A stretch of DNA of 64,000 bases from Rhinopomastus cyanomelas (lineage: Eukaryota; Chordata; Aves; Bucerotiformes; Rhinopomastidae): assembly GCA_013400115.1 (NCBI GenBank), contig VXBP01004612.1:62001-126000 (forward strand). The letters run 5' to 3'. Each line of letters starts with the position of its first letter. Position 1 is the stretch's first letter. A model generated the notes under the pieces. It saw only the letters and a list, made by a program, of their open reading frames with translations, ran no database searches and was not told the DNA's origin. The translations under genes and the position numbers were made by a program. Shown here in pieces: positions 1 through 14,500 of this stretch.

Positions 1-1280
1 ATGCATGTGCTTTCACTGGAAGTTTTATTTGACATGAGATTTGTCATGACAGAAATGCCTGCTCTAGGGTAACTGTAAGAGAGTTGCTTGACCAGGATCA
101 TACTCAGGAAGCACTGTAGTTGCTCAAACCAGGAATGGTTGAGTGTAATGACTGGGGTTTTTTTATCCATTCTTAGAAGAGAAAGCAGGACCTTAATTTG
201 TGTGTTCTCCTTTCTCCATAATCACTTTTTTTTACATCCATGTCTTCCCAGTCTGCTTCTTCCTCTCCCTTTCCTTCCAGGTCCTTCATAGCCCAGCCTT
301 GCTCATGCCCCAACATTTGAATCACTACAGTTTTCTGGTTTTGCAGTTCTTTTGTGGAACTTGCTGCGTAACAGAAGATACTCAGACAGATACTGCAGTC
401 ACTTCCACAGTACTCTTAGGAGCTAGTGGAACATTTGCTTCATGGAGAGTATAACTGTGTGACTGAGCTCAGTCTTCACAAGGAAGAATGGGTAGTTCTA
501 GGAGGGTTTGCCTGGGTTGCAGAGAAGAGGTGGGTTATCATAATTAGGTGTGTGGAAAAACAGGTTGAAGCTTCTCCCTTACAATTACATTTTGTTAAAT
601 TTTCATGCAGTCTTGTCTTCAACCTGAAACACAATAAAGAACTACTTAGACTCTCTTCCCTTCTCAAGACTTCTGGTGGATCTCTTTTGGTATTAACAAC
701 CATACTTCTAAATTGCAGATCTTGATAGCTTCAGTAATTTATAAACTATAATATTTGCTGAAAGTTTTTAAAATGTGGGTTTCACATGTTTTTAGGTATC
801 TTGAGTGAAAGCTTGATACAACTTGGATTCATTTAGGTTTTTTTATATAGAGCCAATATAAAAAAGGTAGACTAAGTTGTGCTTAAGGTAGACTAAGACT
901 TTAGAAAGTTGTGCACCTGAAATTGAACCTTGAGATGGAAAATGACAACATAAGATACAATCTGTTTATAGCTTTCAAGTAATTTAGCATATATTAAAAT
1001 ATGACAGTAACATTTTTTCTAAATCTGGAAATGGAATCTTTTAATACTATTAGTCTTGATACTCGAAAGAGTCAGAAAAGTGTTTTTTGAAGGATAACAG
1101 CAAATGACTGATTTGAAATGAAGTATGATTAGTAATTTACACTTGATTCTCAGCTGTTGAGTTATTGATGCTTAAGGACTGAAAAAGCGTATACATCCTA
1201 AACAACATGATGTGTCTGCATGTATTACTGCTTTCTGTTTAGCATCTTGATAATCTATGGTGCTTTCCCTTATCTTGCAG
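1..1280 (+). other. CTNNAL1 intron (5' part of window)
   Basis: AT-rich intronic sequence. The CTNNAL1 exon that should end just before VLATMEQ in human is not visible here, so it lies upstream of the window. Open frames here look like chance. Confidence 0.7.
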
Positions 1281-1400
1281 GTTCTTGCAACCATGGAACA
1301 ACTAGAAAAAGTCAGTAGTTTCCAGGAGTTTGTACAAATATTCAGCCAGTTTGGAAATGAAATGGTAGAGTTTGCCCATTTAACTGGAGATCGGCAAAAT
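1281..1400 (+). CDS. CTNNAL1: CTNNAL1 window exon 1
   Basis: Encodes window residues 1-40 (begins VLATMEQLEK, ends GDRQN). It follows a tatcttgcag acceptor and is followed by a GTATGT donor. Phase 0 at both ends. Confidence 0.93.
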
Positions 1401-2494
1401 GTATGTATTGATAGGCAGTTCCTATTTGGAAGTGATAGTTTTATTTGGAGGAAACTTCCCTCAAAGTATTTTTCCCTAGTGTTATTGTAATGAGTATGCC
1501 ATAAACTCTTGAGTGTGGTCAGATTTATCAGAAAGTAATATCAGAATTTCAGAAATAAGCTGAATTGGTGTGAGCTTTTTTTAATGTGATGATTTTATCT
1601 TAAGAATATTTTACAGCTGCTAAATAAGGCTTTTATAAAAATGTCAAGACAAACTGTTTACTATGCTTTGTCTAGGGGGTTTTGTGCTAATCTAGGTACA
1701 TGAAGATTAATTCCATCCTGTAAACTGTTCCCTTTTTAGCTGGTTCCTTGTTTAACACTGAAATAGTACTCAGCTGACTTTCTGAGCATTGAGAAGATAT
1801 TAATTGTAGCTTTGTGAGGTCTTCCTCATGTTAGACCCTTTTACATGTTGAGGGACTCATGTCTTGCTCTTTTGTCTCCCTCCCAGCCCAATCCCAATTT
1901 GGACCCTAAATTCTTCCTATTTAATAAACGTTTTATGGGATACAGTTCAGTTTTGCAGGTATATAGTGCTCCCTGGAGAGTTCCCTTTCTGTATTCAGTG
2001 CCCTTCTACAAAGAAATAGCTTTTTTAGCCTGATAAAACTTCCTTTATTACTGTTATAGGTAAATATAACACTCAAGTAGACAAAAGATTTATTTTACAT
2101 TTCCTTCAATGAAAAGCTGATGTTCTGTCACTGTGCCTTACCCTCTCCCATTTCAGAAAATATTTTATTCAGCCATTCTTTCCCCCTCATTTTTGTTCTA
2201 TGAATAACACTATATGATTAAGATAGAAAAATTAGTGACAGTTAACATAACTCACTCTGTATCTCTGAGATCTCCCTTCTTTGAAATCTGAATTGAATGG
2301 AGCCCAGAATAAATGCATAAAATAAAATCTGTCTGAAAAGCAAGTTCTAGATCATGAGTTAGGCTGGAAATAGCAGTTGTCAGACATAAAGAAGCTTCAT
2401 CGCAACCCATCCATCTGCAAGAGGGTTCCCTTTTTCCAGTCTCATGGGCAGTTCATGTTTTAGATTCTGCATAATAGTCAGGTTGTTGGTGTGA

Positions 2495-2525
<31 letters not shown>

Positions 2526-5500
2526 TTAGGATTTGAAGGATGAGAAAAAAAAGGCTAGAATGGCAGCATCTAGGGCTGTTCTGGAGAAATGCACCATGAT
2601 GCTTCTAACTGCTTCAAAGGTGAGTATGTGCTCTGACACAACATGGATAAATCAGAGTAGGGCATTTGGCAGGAAGGCTGACTCTGTTTTCTCACTCCTA
2701 CTTTAAACTTCGTGCTAAAGAAGGATGTTAAAAAAGACTAGAGGAAAATCTTTGTTATGAGTAACAGTACGCGTCCTGCTTAATACCACAGCAGCTTAAC
2801 AAAAAGAATTTACCATATTCTAACACATTCTTTAGACTTGCCTTAGCAGGAAGCATTCTTTTCTGCATGTGTACTTTTTCGTAATGCATGTTTTACTTTC
2901 TTTAAAAAGACTTGTCTGAGGCATCCAGACTGTGAATCTGCTCGTATAAACAAAGATGGAGTCTTTCATCGGATGAGATTAGCATTGGAACAGGTAATAG
3001 AAATTGTAACTGACTCTAGACCAAATGGAGAAAATGAAATGGCCCCTATCAGCATATATTCTGGCATCAGGGAATTCAAGGTAAGGATAGAAGTAGTACT
3101 GTTTTCTACACCTTAAAACTAGAATTTTGACCATAGATTATAAATTCCAAGTGGTGGAGCTGCAGGCTTTTCCTCAATGTCATCTAGTGATAGGACATGG
3201 GGCAGTGGGTGTAAGCTGGAACATAGGAGGTTCCATATGGATGTGAGAAGGAACTTCTTCACAGTGAGGGTGACAGAGCATTGGAACAGGCTGTCCATGA
3301 GGGTTGTGGAGTCTCCTTCACTGGAGACATTTAAAACCTGCCTGGATATGGTCCTGTGCGACTTGGTCTAGGTGATCCTGCTGTGTCAGGGGGATTGGGC
3401 TAGCTGATCTTTCGAGGTCCCTTCCAATCTCTAATGATTCTATGATCATTTCAGCAATGTCAACCTGCATAACCACCTGGACTGGAATGCATTCAGAAAT
3501 TGTTTTTTTGAGGTGATACCTTAACATTGAGGATCTTTGGTATCTGAGTTATCAGAGGTATCATAAGTATCAGGATGCCAATCAGAATTTCACTAGAATG
3601 GTTGTTAAAGAATTATCGCTTTGTAATTGGTAGCATATTTAAAACTGCACACAAGTGTCTGTCCCAACATTTAGAAGACCAAACTATCACCCAAAGGAAA
3701 TGCTATGAATTGAAATTGTATCTTGTGCCTCTGTCATCTTATTTTTCCTGAAACAGAATTTTCTAAGTGTTATAATTAGTAAAGAACAGTTAATGGACAA
3801 TTGTGCCTTGTTCCTTTGGAGTCTTGTCACTTTGATTTTATTTTTTAAATGTACTTATTCCGCCCTCCCTTGCAATCTGGTTGAAATTTTTGTGAAGTGC
3901 CTTAGAGTGTTCCATTCGCTAAATGTAAATTATTAGAAAAATGCTTAAAATACATGGTATAATGTTGTTGTTTGAAAATTGCCCAAACTTGGGTAATGGG
4001 ATTTGTGCTTTCATGAATTAAAAAAAAAGTGTAACCAAGCACAATGTATGTGGAGAGACGAAACAAAATCTGAGTGCACAATTTCTGACACTTCCTGAAG
4101 AGCAATAGTAATATGTTTGCTATGATTGCTGATAAGTGGTCAGTAATTTGCTGATGGTATTACTGTATTTGAAAAGGGAAAAAAAAAACCCCAAACCCTA
4201 TATCAGAGGTCTGCATATTTGAAAATAAGTGAATAATAGAAAAAGCACTGACCAAAAAATAAAATGTGAAATGATGCATCTGTTTTCCACATTTGTGTCA
4301 TGTGTATTCTCAAGGAACTGATACCCTTCTTTTTCAGAATAAAGTGGAGGGTCTTCGTGAGAATCTTTATTTCCTCTCAAAAGAGAACCTTTCAACAATG
4401 TTGGAAGTTATCCTGGAACACACGGAGGACTTCACAGACTCTGCCTATACCAGTCATGAGCACAGAGAGCACATTTTGGAGCTGTCTAAACAGGCTAAAA
4501 TGGAACTAGAGCAGCTGGTTTCGGTGTGGATGCAAGCTGTAAGAGCTTTTTAGCAAAGTAAATCTTTTCACCTCTACTTTGGAAAGAAATCTTTAATGCA
4601 GTGTTTCCTCTGCACCAGGGAGAGAGAGCTGTGTGTATTCCTCACAATGAGAGCTGTTCGAGGAAGCCAGAGTTCATTCTGTGCTTCTGCAGCTCCAGTA
4701 TTTTCTAGCCTTCCCTTGCCTCCATGGTTTTGATTCTTTGATTGCTATATTAGGCTGTTGGTGCAGTAGACTAATGAGCTTGTAGATGTATATAAGGTGA
4801 GTTGAAGTATCATTGCATAGCCTTGAAGGGTTAGTTCTTTTAGTGTTGTAGTTCTGAGACTTCAGTTGTCTTGATCTCATGGCAGTGACCACAGTTTCTG
4901 TTTCTTGTTCTCAGCAGAATAGTGAAAACACTGAAACTATTGAGAAGTGAAATGTTGTAAAATGTTTTTACTATTTTTTTTTTTTAATTCTGTGGAGAGA
5001 AGAGAGAGAGGAAAGACACACTGAGACTTACAGGAAATGTTAATGCTTTTTACAAGATTTAAATGATGATAGTTTTCCTTTTTAGAGAATAAGCACATTA
5101 AGGCTCTCTCTGACATTTGTTTTATCTCGTCCTTGAAGATGATAGAAAATGTGTGCAAAAGTAGGAGGACAAGCAGAGCCAGAAAATGCAGTTTCTGATA
5201 CTGGTTTGCTTTCAGCCTTGTTCCTGGGGAAACATAGTACAAAACCCTACCTACACTCTGAAGTAGGGCAGATGTGTACTAAGGTTGCTTACTTAACTGA
5301 GCGTATTATTTGAGAAAACATTTTAGCTCCTTTTCTCCTTTTTGAGTAAGATGCTCCTAACGCAAGCGTGCAGTTTGAAAAATGTATCTTATTGATGATA
5401 CAGACTGTTGTTACTATACAGAGGACTCATGGACTATTAGAAGCCCATAGCTATAAGAAACTAAAACCATGTTTAGCTCGGCATTGGTGGTGGTTAGCCC

Positions 5501-8500
5501 TGGCAGGCAGCAGTAGCTAACACATCCCTCCTAACACCAGTTATTCACACTGGCTGTATCACAAATCCAAAAGAGTTCCATACCAGATACTATGAAGGAA
5601 ATTAATTCTGTCTCAGCCAAAACCAGTATACTTAGGTATTTCTAAGATCTTTTACTGGTGGAAAATTATCACCTCTCAATAACCTACATGCTGCTTTTCA
5701 AGTGATAAGAGTCCTGTACAAGACTATGCATATATATGATCCATGAAAATACTTGGGTGTGCACATGTGTGCTTAAGCATTAAGCATTTTCATTAATAAA
5801 TAACTCAGCCTGGTTATTAACTTAACTGTGACTTAAGATGCAGTAAGCAGCTAAAACAGCATCAGCTTGCTGAGGTGGTTTTTGAGTTTCAGCTCCACAG
5901 CTTCATTGGAGGGTGATTATTTTCTGAGAGGCTCAATATAATTCTGTGTGGACTAGGGGATATGTAGAGCTCCTAAGGTGCCAGATGATTTCCCTTTCCA
6001 CTGTCCATACTTCCTTTTAGCAAGCAAAGTAACTGTGTGTCTGCAGTGAAGTGTAATTTTAGAAAAGTGTTTTGCAACCTAGGCCAAATCTAAATTAGAC
6101 TGACATCACTGAGCTGCTCTTTTTGGCATTGTTGTCTGCTAATGGAAACCAGGTGGAGCACAACAGCTAATAGCAGGCTGTTGATTGAATTTTAAGTGTT
6201 TCTGAAATCCTTCCTGTTTTATTAGACGAAGAGTTGCAGTTAGGATTTCCTGTAACCTTATTTTGGCTAGACAATTCCTTCATTTGTGTTTAAGAAAAAT
6301 TAACAATTACAGTATCACACAGTATCACAGTATTATCAAGGTTGGAAGAGACCTCATAGATCATCAAGTCCAACCTGTCACCACAGAGCTCAAGGCTAGA
6401 CCATGGCACCAAGTGCCACGTCCAATCCTGACTTGAACAGCTCCAGAGTTGGTGACTCCACCACCTCCCTGGGCAGGCCATACCAGTGGCCAATGACTCT
6501 CTCAGTGAAGAATTTTCTCCTCACCTCAAGCCTAAATTTCCTCTGGCGCAGCTTGAGGCTGTGTCCTCTTGTTCTGGTGCTGGCTGCCTGAGAGAAGAGA
6601 GCAACCTCCTCCTGGCCACAACCACCCCTCAGGTAGTTGTAGACAGCAATAAGGTCTCCCCTGAACCTCCTCTTCTCAAGGCTAAACAATCCCAGCTCCC
6701 TCAGCCTCTCCTCATAGGGCTTGTGCTCAAGGCCCCTCACCAGCCTCGTTGCCCTTCTCTGGACACGCTCAAGCACCTCAATGTCCTTCCTAAACTGAGG
6801 GGCCCAGAACTGGACACAGTACTCGAGGTGTGGCCTAACCAGTGCAGAGTACAGGGGCAGAATGACCTCCCCGCTCCTGCTGGCCACACCATTCCTGATG
6901 CAGGCCAGGATGCCATTGGCCCTCTTGGCCACCTGGGCACACTGCTGGCTCATGTTCAGGCGGGTATCAATCAGCACCCCCAGGTCCCTTTCTGTTTGGC
7001 TGCTCTCCAGCCACTCCGACCCCAGCCTGTAGCTCTGCGTGGGATTGTTGTGGCCAAAGTGCAGCACCCGGCACTTGGACTTATTGAACGCCATCCTGTT
7101 GGACTCTGCCCAACTGTCCAGGCGGTCGAGGTCCCGCTGCAGAGCCCTTCTGCCCTCCAACTCAGACACATCTGCCCCCAGCTTTGTATCATCAATTGCA
7201 TGTAAAAGGAGCAAAATAGTGCCCATTAGAAATGTGAGGAAATAGGTCATTTGAGTGCCCATCGTGGCCTTTGTGTTAGAAGGAATTCTATGACGCTACA
7301 CTTTCGCACAAATTACTTAAAGGAAAGAGTTAAACTTGAGAGACAGGTAGCTTTGAGACTTAGGTAAGAATACCTGAGAAAATGCTTATACTGCCTTGGG
7401 TCTTGGGGGTGTTTCCCTACACACGCTTTGCCTGCGTATGTTTGTGCTAAAATGTACTCTGAGGGGCTGGTTTTTTTGAAGCTATGGCTGTGTTAATAGT
7501 CCCATTTAGGATAACGGTGACTGCATTCTTCTCTGAAATAGATTTGAATCACTAATATATCTTTTCCTAAGATATGCCTCTTGACATTGGGTTTGTACCA
7601 TAGGTAGGTGCTAACTGCAGAAGTCAGAGCTCTGTCTTAAAGCTATGTCACCAAAACATTGCTGGCTACTATGTTTGTTTAAAGTAGGCAGCGATACAAA
7701 GTTCTATAGGAATGCTTTAAGTAATATTTTTGTAGCTCTATATAAACGATTTGGTGTACAATTTTAATGACCTCTTTATTTTAGAAGTGTGCTTAGGTTT
7801 TTTTAAAATAATTTTTAAAATGCCTTGAGCTGTTGCTCTACTTTAGGAAATTTAGACAGAAGAATTTTGGGAGTTATAAAGTTTAAGCAGTCCATTTTCC
7901 TGAAAAAAAGCTCGGAGACATTTAGAAATAAATTCCCTTTGAACAAAAGCAGTCAAGTAGCTTGGATCACTATTATTTTTAGATTCAATTTGGTGATAAA
8001 CCTTTCTGTTGTAAAAGGATTTTTCAAGTAGAATATACACAGGATGTGCAAATGTGAAAGCATTGCATCTGGAAAGAAAAGACTGTCTCTAAAGCATCTT
8101 GAAATAATGACACATAATGCGAGGGTGTAATTTGCTGCCCTTTTTGTGTAATGTTTTGTCGGTTGCTTTCTTGGCTCATAGCAAAACCAGAAGACAAAGG
8201 ATCTCATGGAAGACTTGGAAGTAGCCATTTTAAAAACATGCCAGTGCATGAATGAACTTAAAAGAGAGGTAAGTCTAGTTTAAACAAGCGTAATCTGAAT
8301 AAAAGCTTGAATTTATCATATGTGAAGCTGTAAAAATAGGATCCTGTAACCAAATGGCTTGTAACTGCAGACAAAACCAGCTAAAATCAGAATCACATCA
8401 GGGAGCCTGTGTGCAGCCATCTTGTGCATCCTTACTCAAAACTGATCAGAAATCTGCTGTAAATGTCAGGTTTTATGATAACCTTGACAACAATAAAAAA

Positions 8501-11500
8501 TAAGTACTACACGTATAATATTTACTTTGAATGTAAATGCTAACCTTTGCTAGGGATGCATGTATCAGTGTTTTAAATCCCTTTTCTTATAGTATGTGCT
8601 CAAAAAATGTGCTTTTGCTTTTTTTTTGTAACCTGCTGTGTTGATTTCTACAGCAGAAATGTATTATGACTGTGCCTTGGATCAGGTATTTTCCTAGAAA
8701 GTTGGCAGCTGTGTATGCTTGTTGTAAATCATTCATTTCCTAATGTAAGTATGCCTTGAGTCAGCTTACACAGACGTAGGAGATAGCTGCCTCGTTTGTG
8801 GTGTGGACTGCTCTTGCCGATCAGGGTCACAGTATCACAGTATTACCAAGGTCGGAAGAGACCTCATAGATCATCAAGTCCAACCTGTTACCACAGAGCT
8901 CANCTGCTCCTGCTGGCCACACCATTCCTGATGCAGGCCAGGATGCCATTGGCCCTCTTGGCCACCTGGGCACACTGCTGGCTCATGTTCAGGCGGGTAT
9001 CAATCAGCACCCCGAGGTCCCTTTCTGTTTGGCTGCTCTCCAGCCACTCCGACCCCAGCCTGTAGCTCTGCGTGGGATTGTTGTGGCCAAAGTGCAGCAC
9101 CCAGCACTTGGACTTATTGAATGCCATCCCGTTGGACTCTGCCCAACTGTCCAGGCGGTCGAGGTCCCGCTGCAGAGCCCTTCTGCCCTCCAACCCAGCC
9201 ACATCTGCCCCCAGCTTTGTATCATCTGCAAACTTGCTGATGACTGACTCAATGCCCTCATCCAGATCATCTATGAAGATGTTAAAGAGGATGGGGCCCA
9301 GTACTGATCCCTGAGGGAAACCGCTAGTGGCCGGCCGCCAGCTGGATCCTTTTCCCTGCTAGTAACAGACAGCATTGCTGCCTTGGCTGTTCCATAGATT
9401 TGAGCCACACACAGAATTACTGACTTGTGGCAGCTTCTGAAGTATTTGCAAAGCCTTTAGATATTTTTTCAACCGTTTCATATTGGTCCTTTAAACAGAT
9501 GGAGAAATGAAGACTAAGGAGCATGGGGGTTTCAGTACTTGGCTACAGAGCAATGTAAAGATGTTAGAGAAGTGTGGTGAACTTGATTAGACTGGGCTCT
9601 TGACTGTTCTGACACAAAAAACTTGACTTCTCAAAAAAATGACACTGCATGCTTTTAATAGAAGCAAAATGAGAAATTTTCTTTTCTGGATTCTAATTCC
9701 TGCATCTGTCCTGAGTAACAAGCAGCAGTGATGTGCTTTTCATTTCAGCTGTCAGGCAGGCTGGTGGGCTCCTCACAAATGGAGGTTATGTAGTCTCTCT
9801 GCCTTGATTAACAGTTTTCTCTTCGGTCACCGCTGTGTAGGACATCATGAGCAGAGTTTTTGTGGATTGACTTTTGGCTGCTTAAACTGAAAGATTGGCC
9901 TTTTTGAATAACATTGCTCCCTTGTACTGAATGAGGAGGAAGGGTTCAAAGTCAGAATAAGTACATGACTGTAGTTGCATGCCATAAAGCTGAAGAGAGT
10001 TGTATTTTCTTGCAGCTCCATGTTGTCCTGCTCACAGGTTTCTGTTTATGAAAATGTCATGCAACAAAGACTACACATCTGCCACACTTCAGTTAAAGGA
10101 TTTTGTCTGATGACAGTAATGGCAAATTATCTTCAGTGAACCAGATAATAGGGGTAGCGTAAAATAAAAAAAGGGGGGTTACTTGTGCCCTGTGATGTAG
10201 CTCCATATTGAACAGGAGAGGTGAAAATGTGCCAGCCTGTTATAGAAATTGTGAAGCAAATTGAGTGGGTATGGATCTCTAAATTAACAAATCCCACGGT
10301 CTCCATGGCTTTGGTGACCTTTAGAATTTGAAAGATTGCTTATTAGAGGGTTTTTTAAATGCACAGGATTCATGCTACACATATAAGTAAATTTAGAGTA
10401 TTAAGTAATTTTGCTTTTTCTCAGTTTAGAGATTGGACTGATCCCAGGGTAGCCATGGTTTTGTACATGGCTGAGGACCACTGCCCTATCAGTCTGACTT
10501 TGGCTACTGCGGTTTATCAGTTAGCAACCATGAAATAATGTTGGTGAAACTGAAGTGTTGTGGCTCTAATTAAAACACTGTTGACAGCATGTCAACATGG
10601 AAAGCTTCTCCTTGGTAGGATTGTAGGGGGAAGTGTTTGAAATTTTTCCAAGACCCACCTTAGGCTTCAGTCTCCTCACAGAAAAGATGTTTTTTACTTT
10701 TCTAAAGCTGTGTCACAAGCTAAATATATTTTGTTTTCTTTGCATCACGGAGAATTCAATTTATTTATAAGAACTTAATTTCTAATGTATTATAAACTCA
10801 GATGTGGCTTCAGTGTGATTCACACACTAATTTGAGTGCTTCATGGGAAGTAGATGAGCCTTATGCCATGCTTATGCTGAACTTGATGTTCCACAGATCC
10901 ATGCATCTGTTTGTTCTCCCAGCTGTAGCATTACTGGAAAGCAGCAGTGAGGTAACTTCATGTCCTCATCATCCCCAGCTGATCTTTTGGTTCTCTCCAT
11001 ACTTAGTTGCGGGGTGGTTTTCTGGATCACAGTGGATTTTGTCTTTGTACTTTAATAGTAATTAAAGAATCAAAGCCCCAGGTAATATGCAGGCTGTGTG
11101 TGTGCTTTCACAGGAGTACATTTTTTGCTTATTGGAAAAGTCAGTCTTTCTCAAGTTTATTTGACTTGGTGGATGAAGATTTTTTTTCTTCCAAGGTTTA
11201 TCTCTCCTTCTTTTAATGCTACCAAGGTCCACAGTGCAGCAACGTCTTTGGCGGCAGATCTGCTAAAATACCATACGGATCATATGGTTCTCAAAGCATT
11301 GAAAATCACAGGAGTAGAGGGAAATCTTGAAGCTGTAGCAGAATATACGTGCAAACTATCAGAGCAGAAAGAGCAACTTGTTGAGGTGAGTTCACAGCTG
11401 CTTTTCATTTTGTAAAACACCAAAAAAAATGAGTGACCAAATTTGTCCTAGTCTATTCTGTAGGGAGGTTTTGGTCTATGTTTTTGCAATTTATATTTGA

Positions 11501-14500
11501 TTTCCTAGTATACTGTTGAATTTTGTATGGTTCTTGGTGGGGTCTGAGCCAGAGGTTTCACTAGTGCATAGAGTAGTTGTAGAAGGACTCATACCCATAC
11601 TCTCCTGGATCTAGACTCAATCTGTATGTGTATACTGCAGATCCAAGCAGAGCTGATCACCTTTTTGCTTCCAAGCAGTAGGCATCCAGCAACAGCTGAA
11701 TCCAGTTGAATGTAAGGTTTAAGTTTCTTAATGAGTGAACTTGACTGCTTTGAAGATCTTGTCTGATTTTTGTCAGTTACAAGGGCCACTGAAAATCTTT
11801 CCGCCCTTCTGAATATCACTGTGTGTTTCATGTACTAATACAGTCATGGTTTCATATGGTATCATTCACACGTGAGCACATAGGCCTTCCAAGACTACTG
11901 AGAGACCACCTCCTCTCTTAGGAGGGCCAGTGGAGGGCACGTCTGCCTCATGCACTGTGTTGTGCCCTCATCTGACTGACAGACACCGCTTCGATCTGGA
12001 ACATGGTGATTTCAGCAATGGTACTTGCATAGCATCTAGTACTAATTATTTTCTAAAAAAATTCATGTGTTGTATGGGTTTAAGGATTTATTCCAGAAGT
12101 ATGAATGAGTCGAACACCCTTGAACTTCTGGGACTGGCAATTCAGTGCTGTGGATTTTTAATTTCAGCTTAGTATCACTTTTTCTGTGATTTATTAGTGC
12201 TTCACTGAGATACTGATTTCTTTTTCAGGTGTGATCATGAGCTTAAATAATGTTCATACATGAGACCTTACAGCATTTCTGGTGATGGACAGTACAGTCA
12301 GGTTCATAAGTGCTGTCTTATGAGTTCATCTTTTGGTTAGAAAACAGTGTTTCTTCTCAGCCCAGAGTTCACTCGTAGTCTTATTTAAAAAAAAAACAAC
12401 AAATAAAATACTTCATCTTGTTTGCTGTGCAAGGAACCAGTGTTTCTTCCCTAAATTAATTTGATGCTAATTTGCTCTAAGATAATTCAGTCCCTTGAGT
12501 ATGAAAGCCTAAAGTTTCTACCTGTTTGCTGGTTGCTGAATAAGTCTGTTTTGGTGAAGTCATTTATGTTACAGTTTTTCCAGATTCTGTGGGTGTCTGT
12601 CAATAATTTGGGGTTTGAGTCATAAATGTATGAAATTGTAGTTGATTTATCTTTATTTATTTATTAAGATTTTCTTTCAGTCAGTGATTTTTCTACACAT
12701 TCCAAGTCAGGATTTAGCTCTGTTTTTGTTGTAAATGTGAAACATCCAGATGTGCAGTCTCCGGTAAGTTTCTGAAAGAGCTATCAATAACTGTGTGTTT
12801 TCTGTGTGTGTGTGTGCACACCTAATGCACTACTAAAGCATGTGTTTTACAATTCTTTTGTCTTAAAATGCTTAAAACGTTTTTAGATGTGTCGCTTGTT
12901 GAGGCATGTTTCTGGAACTGAGCCCCTCGAGATTACCTGCATACATGCAGAAGATACCTTCCAGGTCACTGGCCCACAGGTACGCTTAGCATTGATCTGG
13001 TTGCTTCTAGTGGACGTAAATCAATACTATTTACCTGTATTAGTGTTTTGGACACCTAATGTTGAACTGTTCTAAGAAAGAGTTACACATTAATGTTGGG
13101 CAGTAGCTAAAGGAGTGCACAAGGAAGATTATCAGGCCTGCAAACGTTAAATGAGGACACTGCAAAGATGTAATAGCAGCAGTTTAATGTTGCATTTTGC
13201 CTGCAAAAGCATTTGTGAATTGGTGTGCAACACTGTGTACTAGGACTTCCAACGGGAGGTATTTTGTTCTTTGTCTAGATAATTTCTGCTGCAGAAACAC
13301 TGGCGTTACACCCGTCTAGCAAGATTGCAAAAGAAAATCTCGAGGTGTTCTGTGAGGCCTGGGAGTCTCAACTGAGCGACATGTCTATGTTGTTACGAGA
13401 AATCAATGATGTCTTTGAAGGAAGAAGAGGTAAGAATGCTATGCACAAACAGAAAAATGTAGTTTTCAAAACATATAGTCCAAGAATTTTAAGTAGGGAA
13501 TACTGTTCTCTTAAGAGTGCAGTAAACAGTCCCCGTATGGCAGTGTGGAATCTAAGTGGAAATACACAGAAACATTGGTTTTGTATAGACATTAAATTAA
13601 GGTGCTTATTAGATTTTTTTTTAAGAACAGCAGCCAAAAATATAAAGGCCTAATTTGTGTAAAGTCATATGTGTTTGAGTATCTACACTGTGACTAGTTC
13701 CAGCAAAATCAAATGAAACTGTTCAAAGGACACAAAAGTATTTAACACAGCTCTTTGCCAGCAGTGTCCGAGTACTAAGAGTGTAGATCTTCCCCCCCCC
13801 ACATTTTGTCTTGTCTAGAACATATCAGTTCATGGCATTCAAGATACAGCTTGAATTGTGTGACGTGTTTAATTAATTTCCTGTGCTTCTGGAAAAAGTA
13901 AAATGTGCACGTATATATTCTGTGCTGTTGGCTTGCGTTGTGTTCACTTCATAATGTAGTGAATGTAGCTGTTTGATTTTTAAACTGCTGTCCTTTCTCC
14001 GGGATGGAATCTCTGATGTCTCTGCACAATCTTGGGATATTTGCTCTGGTTGGTAAGTTTATTGGTATTTGTACAACATGTAGAAGAAAACCTTGGAATC
14101 TTAAGAAAAATATTCAGTGTTTACTTTCAGCATAGATTAAATTACCTTCAAAATAGAAATCATTTTGGTTTTCAGTTATCTAACATATATTTTGTTCAGG
14201 TGATGTCGTTGGTGTAGCCTGTCATACCTTTTGTGCCTGTGTGTTTTGGTCTTTAAGGTATCACTGCATACAGATAGAATGTAATTTATAACAATACTGA
14301 ATGTCTTGTATTTTTAAGAAAATCACTCAGGTTTAAAAGTTTAGATTTAGTTTAATACAGGGACTTTGTTTTAATGTATCTAAGGTACAGAAAAAGTAAA
14401 TCCTTATTCAGGTTAGGTGACACTTTATCCATGATACAGTATTTCATCTACCTGTTGATGTGAGATGTTTTTTCATGTCAAGGTTCGTTTTATCCCTTTA

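Noticed and set aside
6486..7205. 239-codon open frame on the + strand
   Set aside because: It is the antisense of the open CR1 ORF2 fragment at 6306-7197; strong codon bias in CR1 keeps the opposite frame open.
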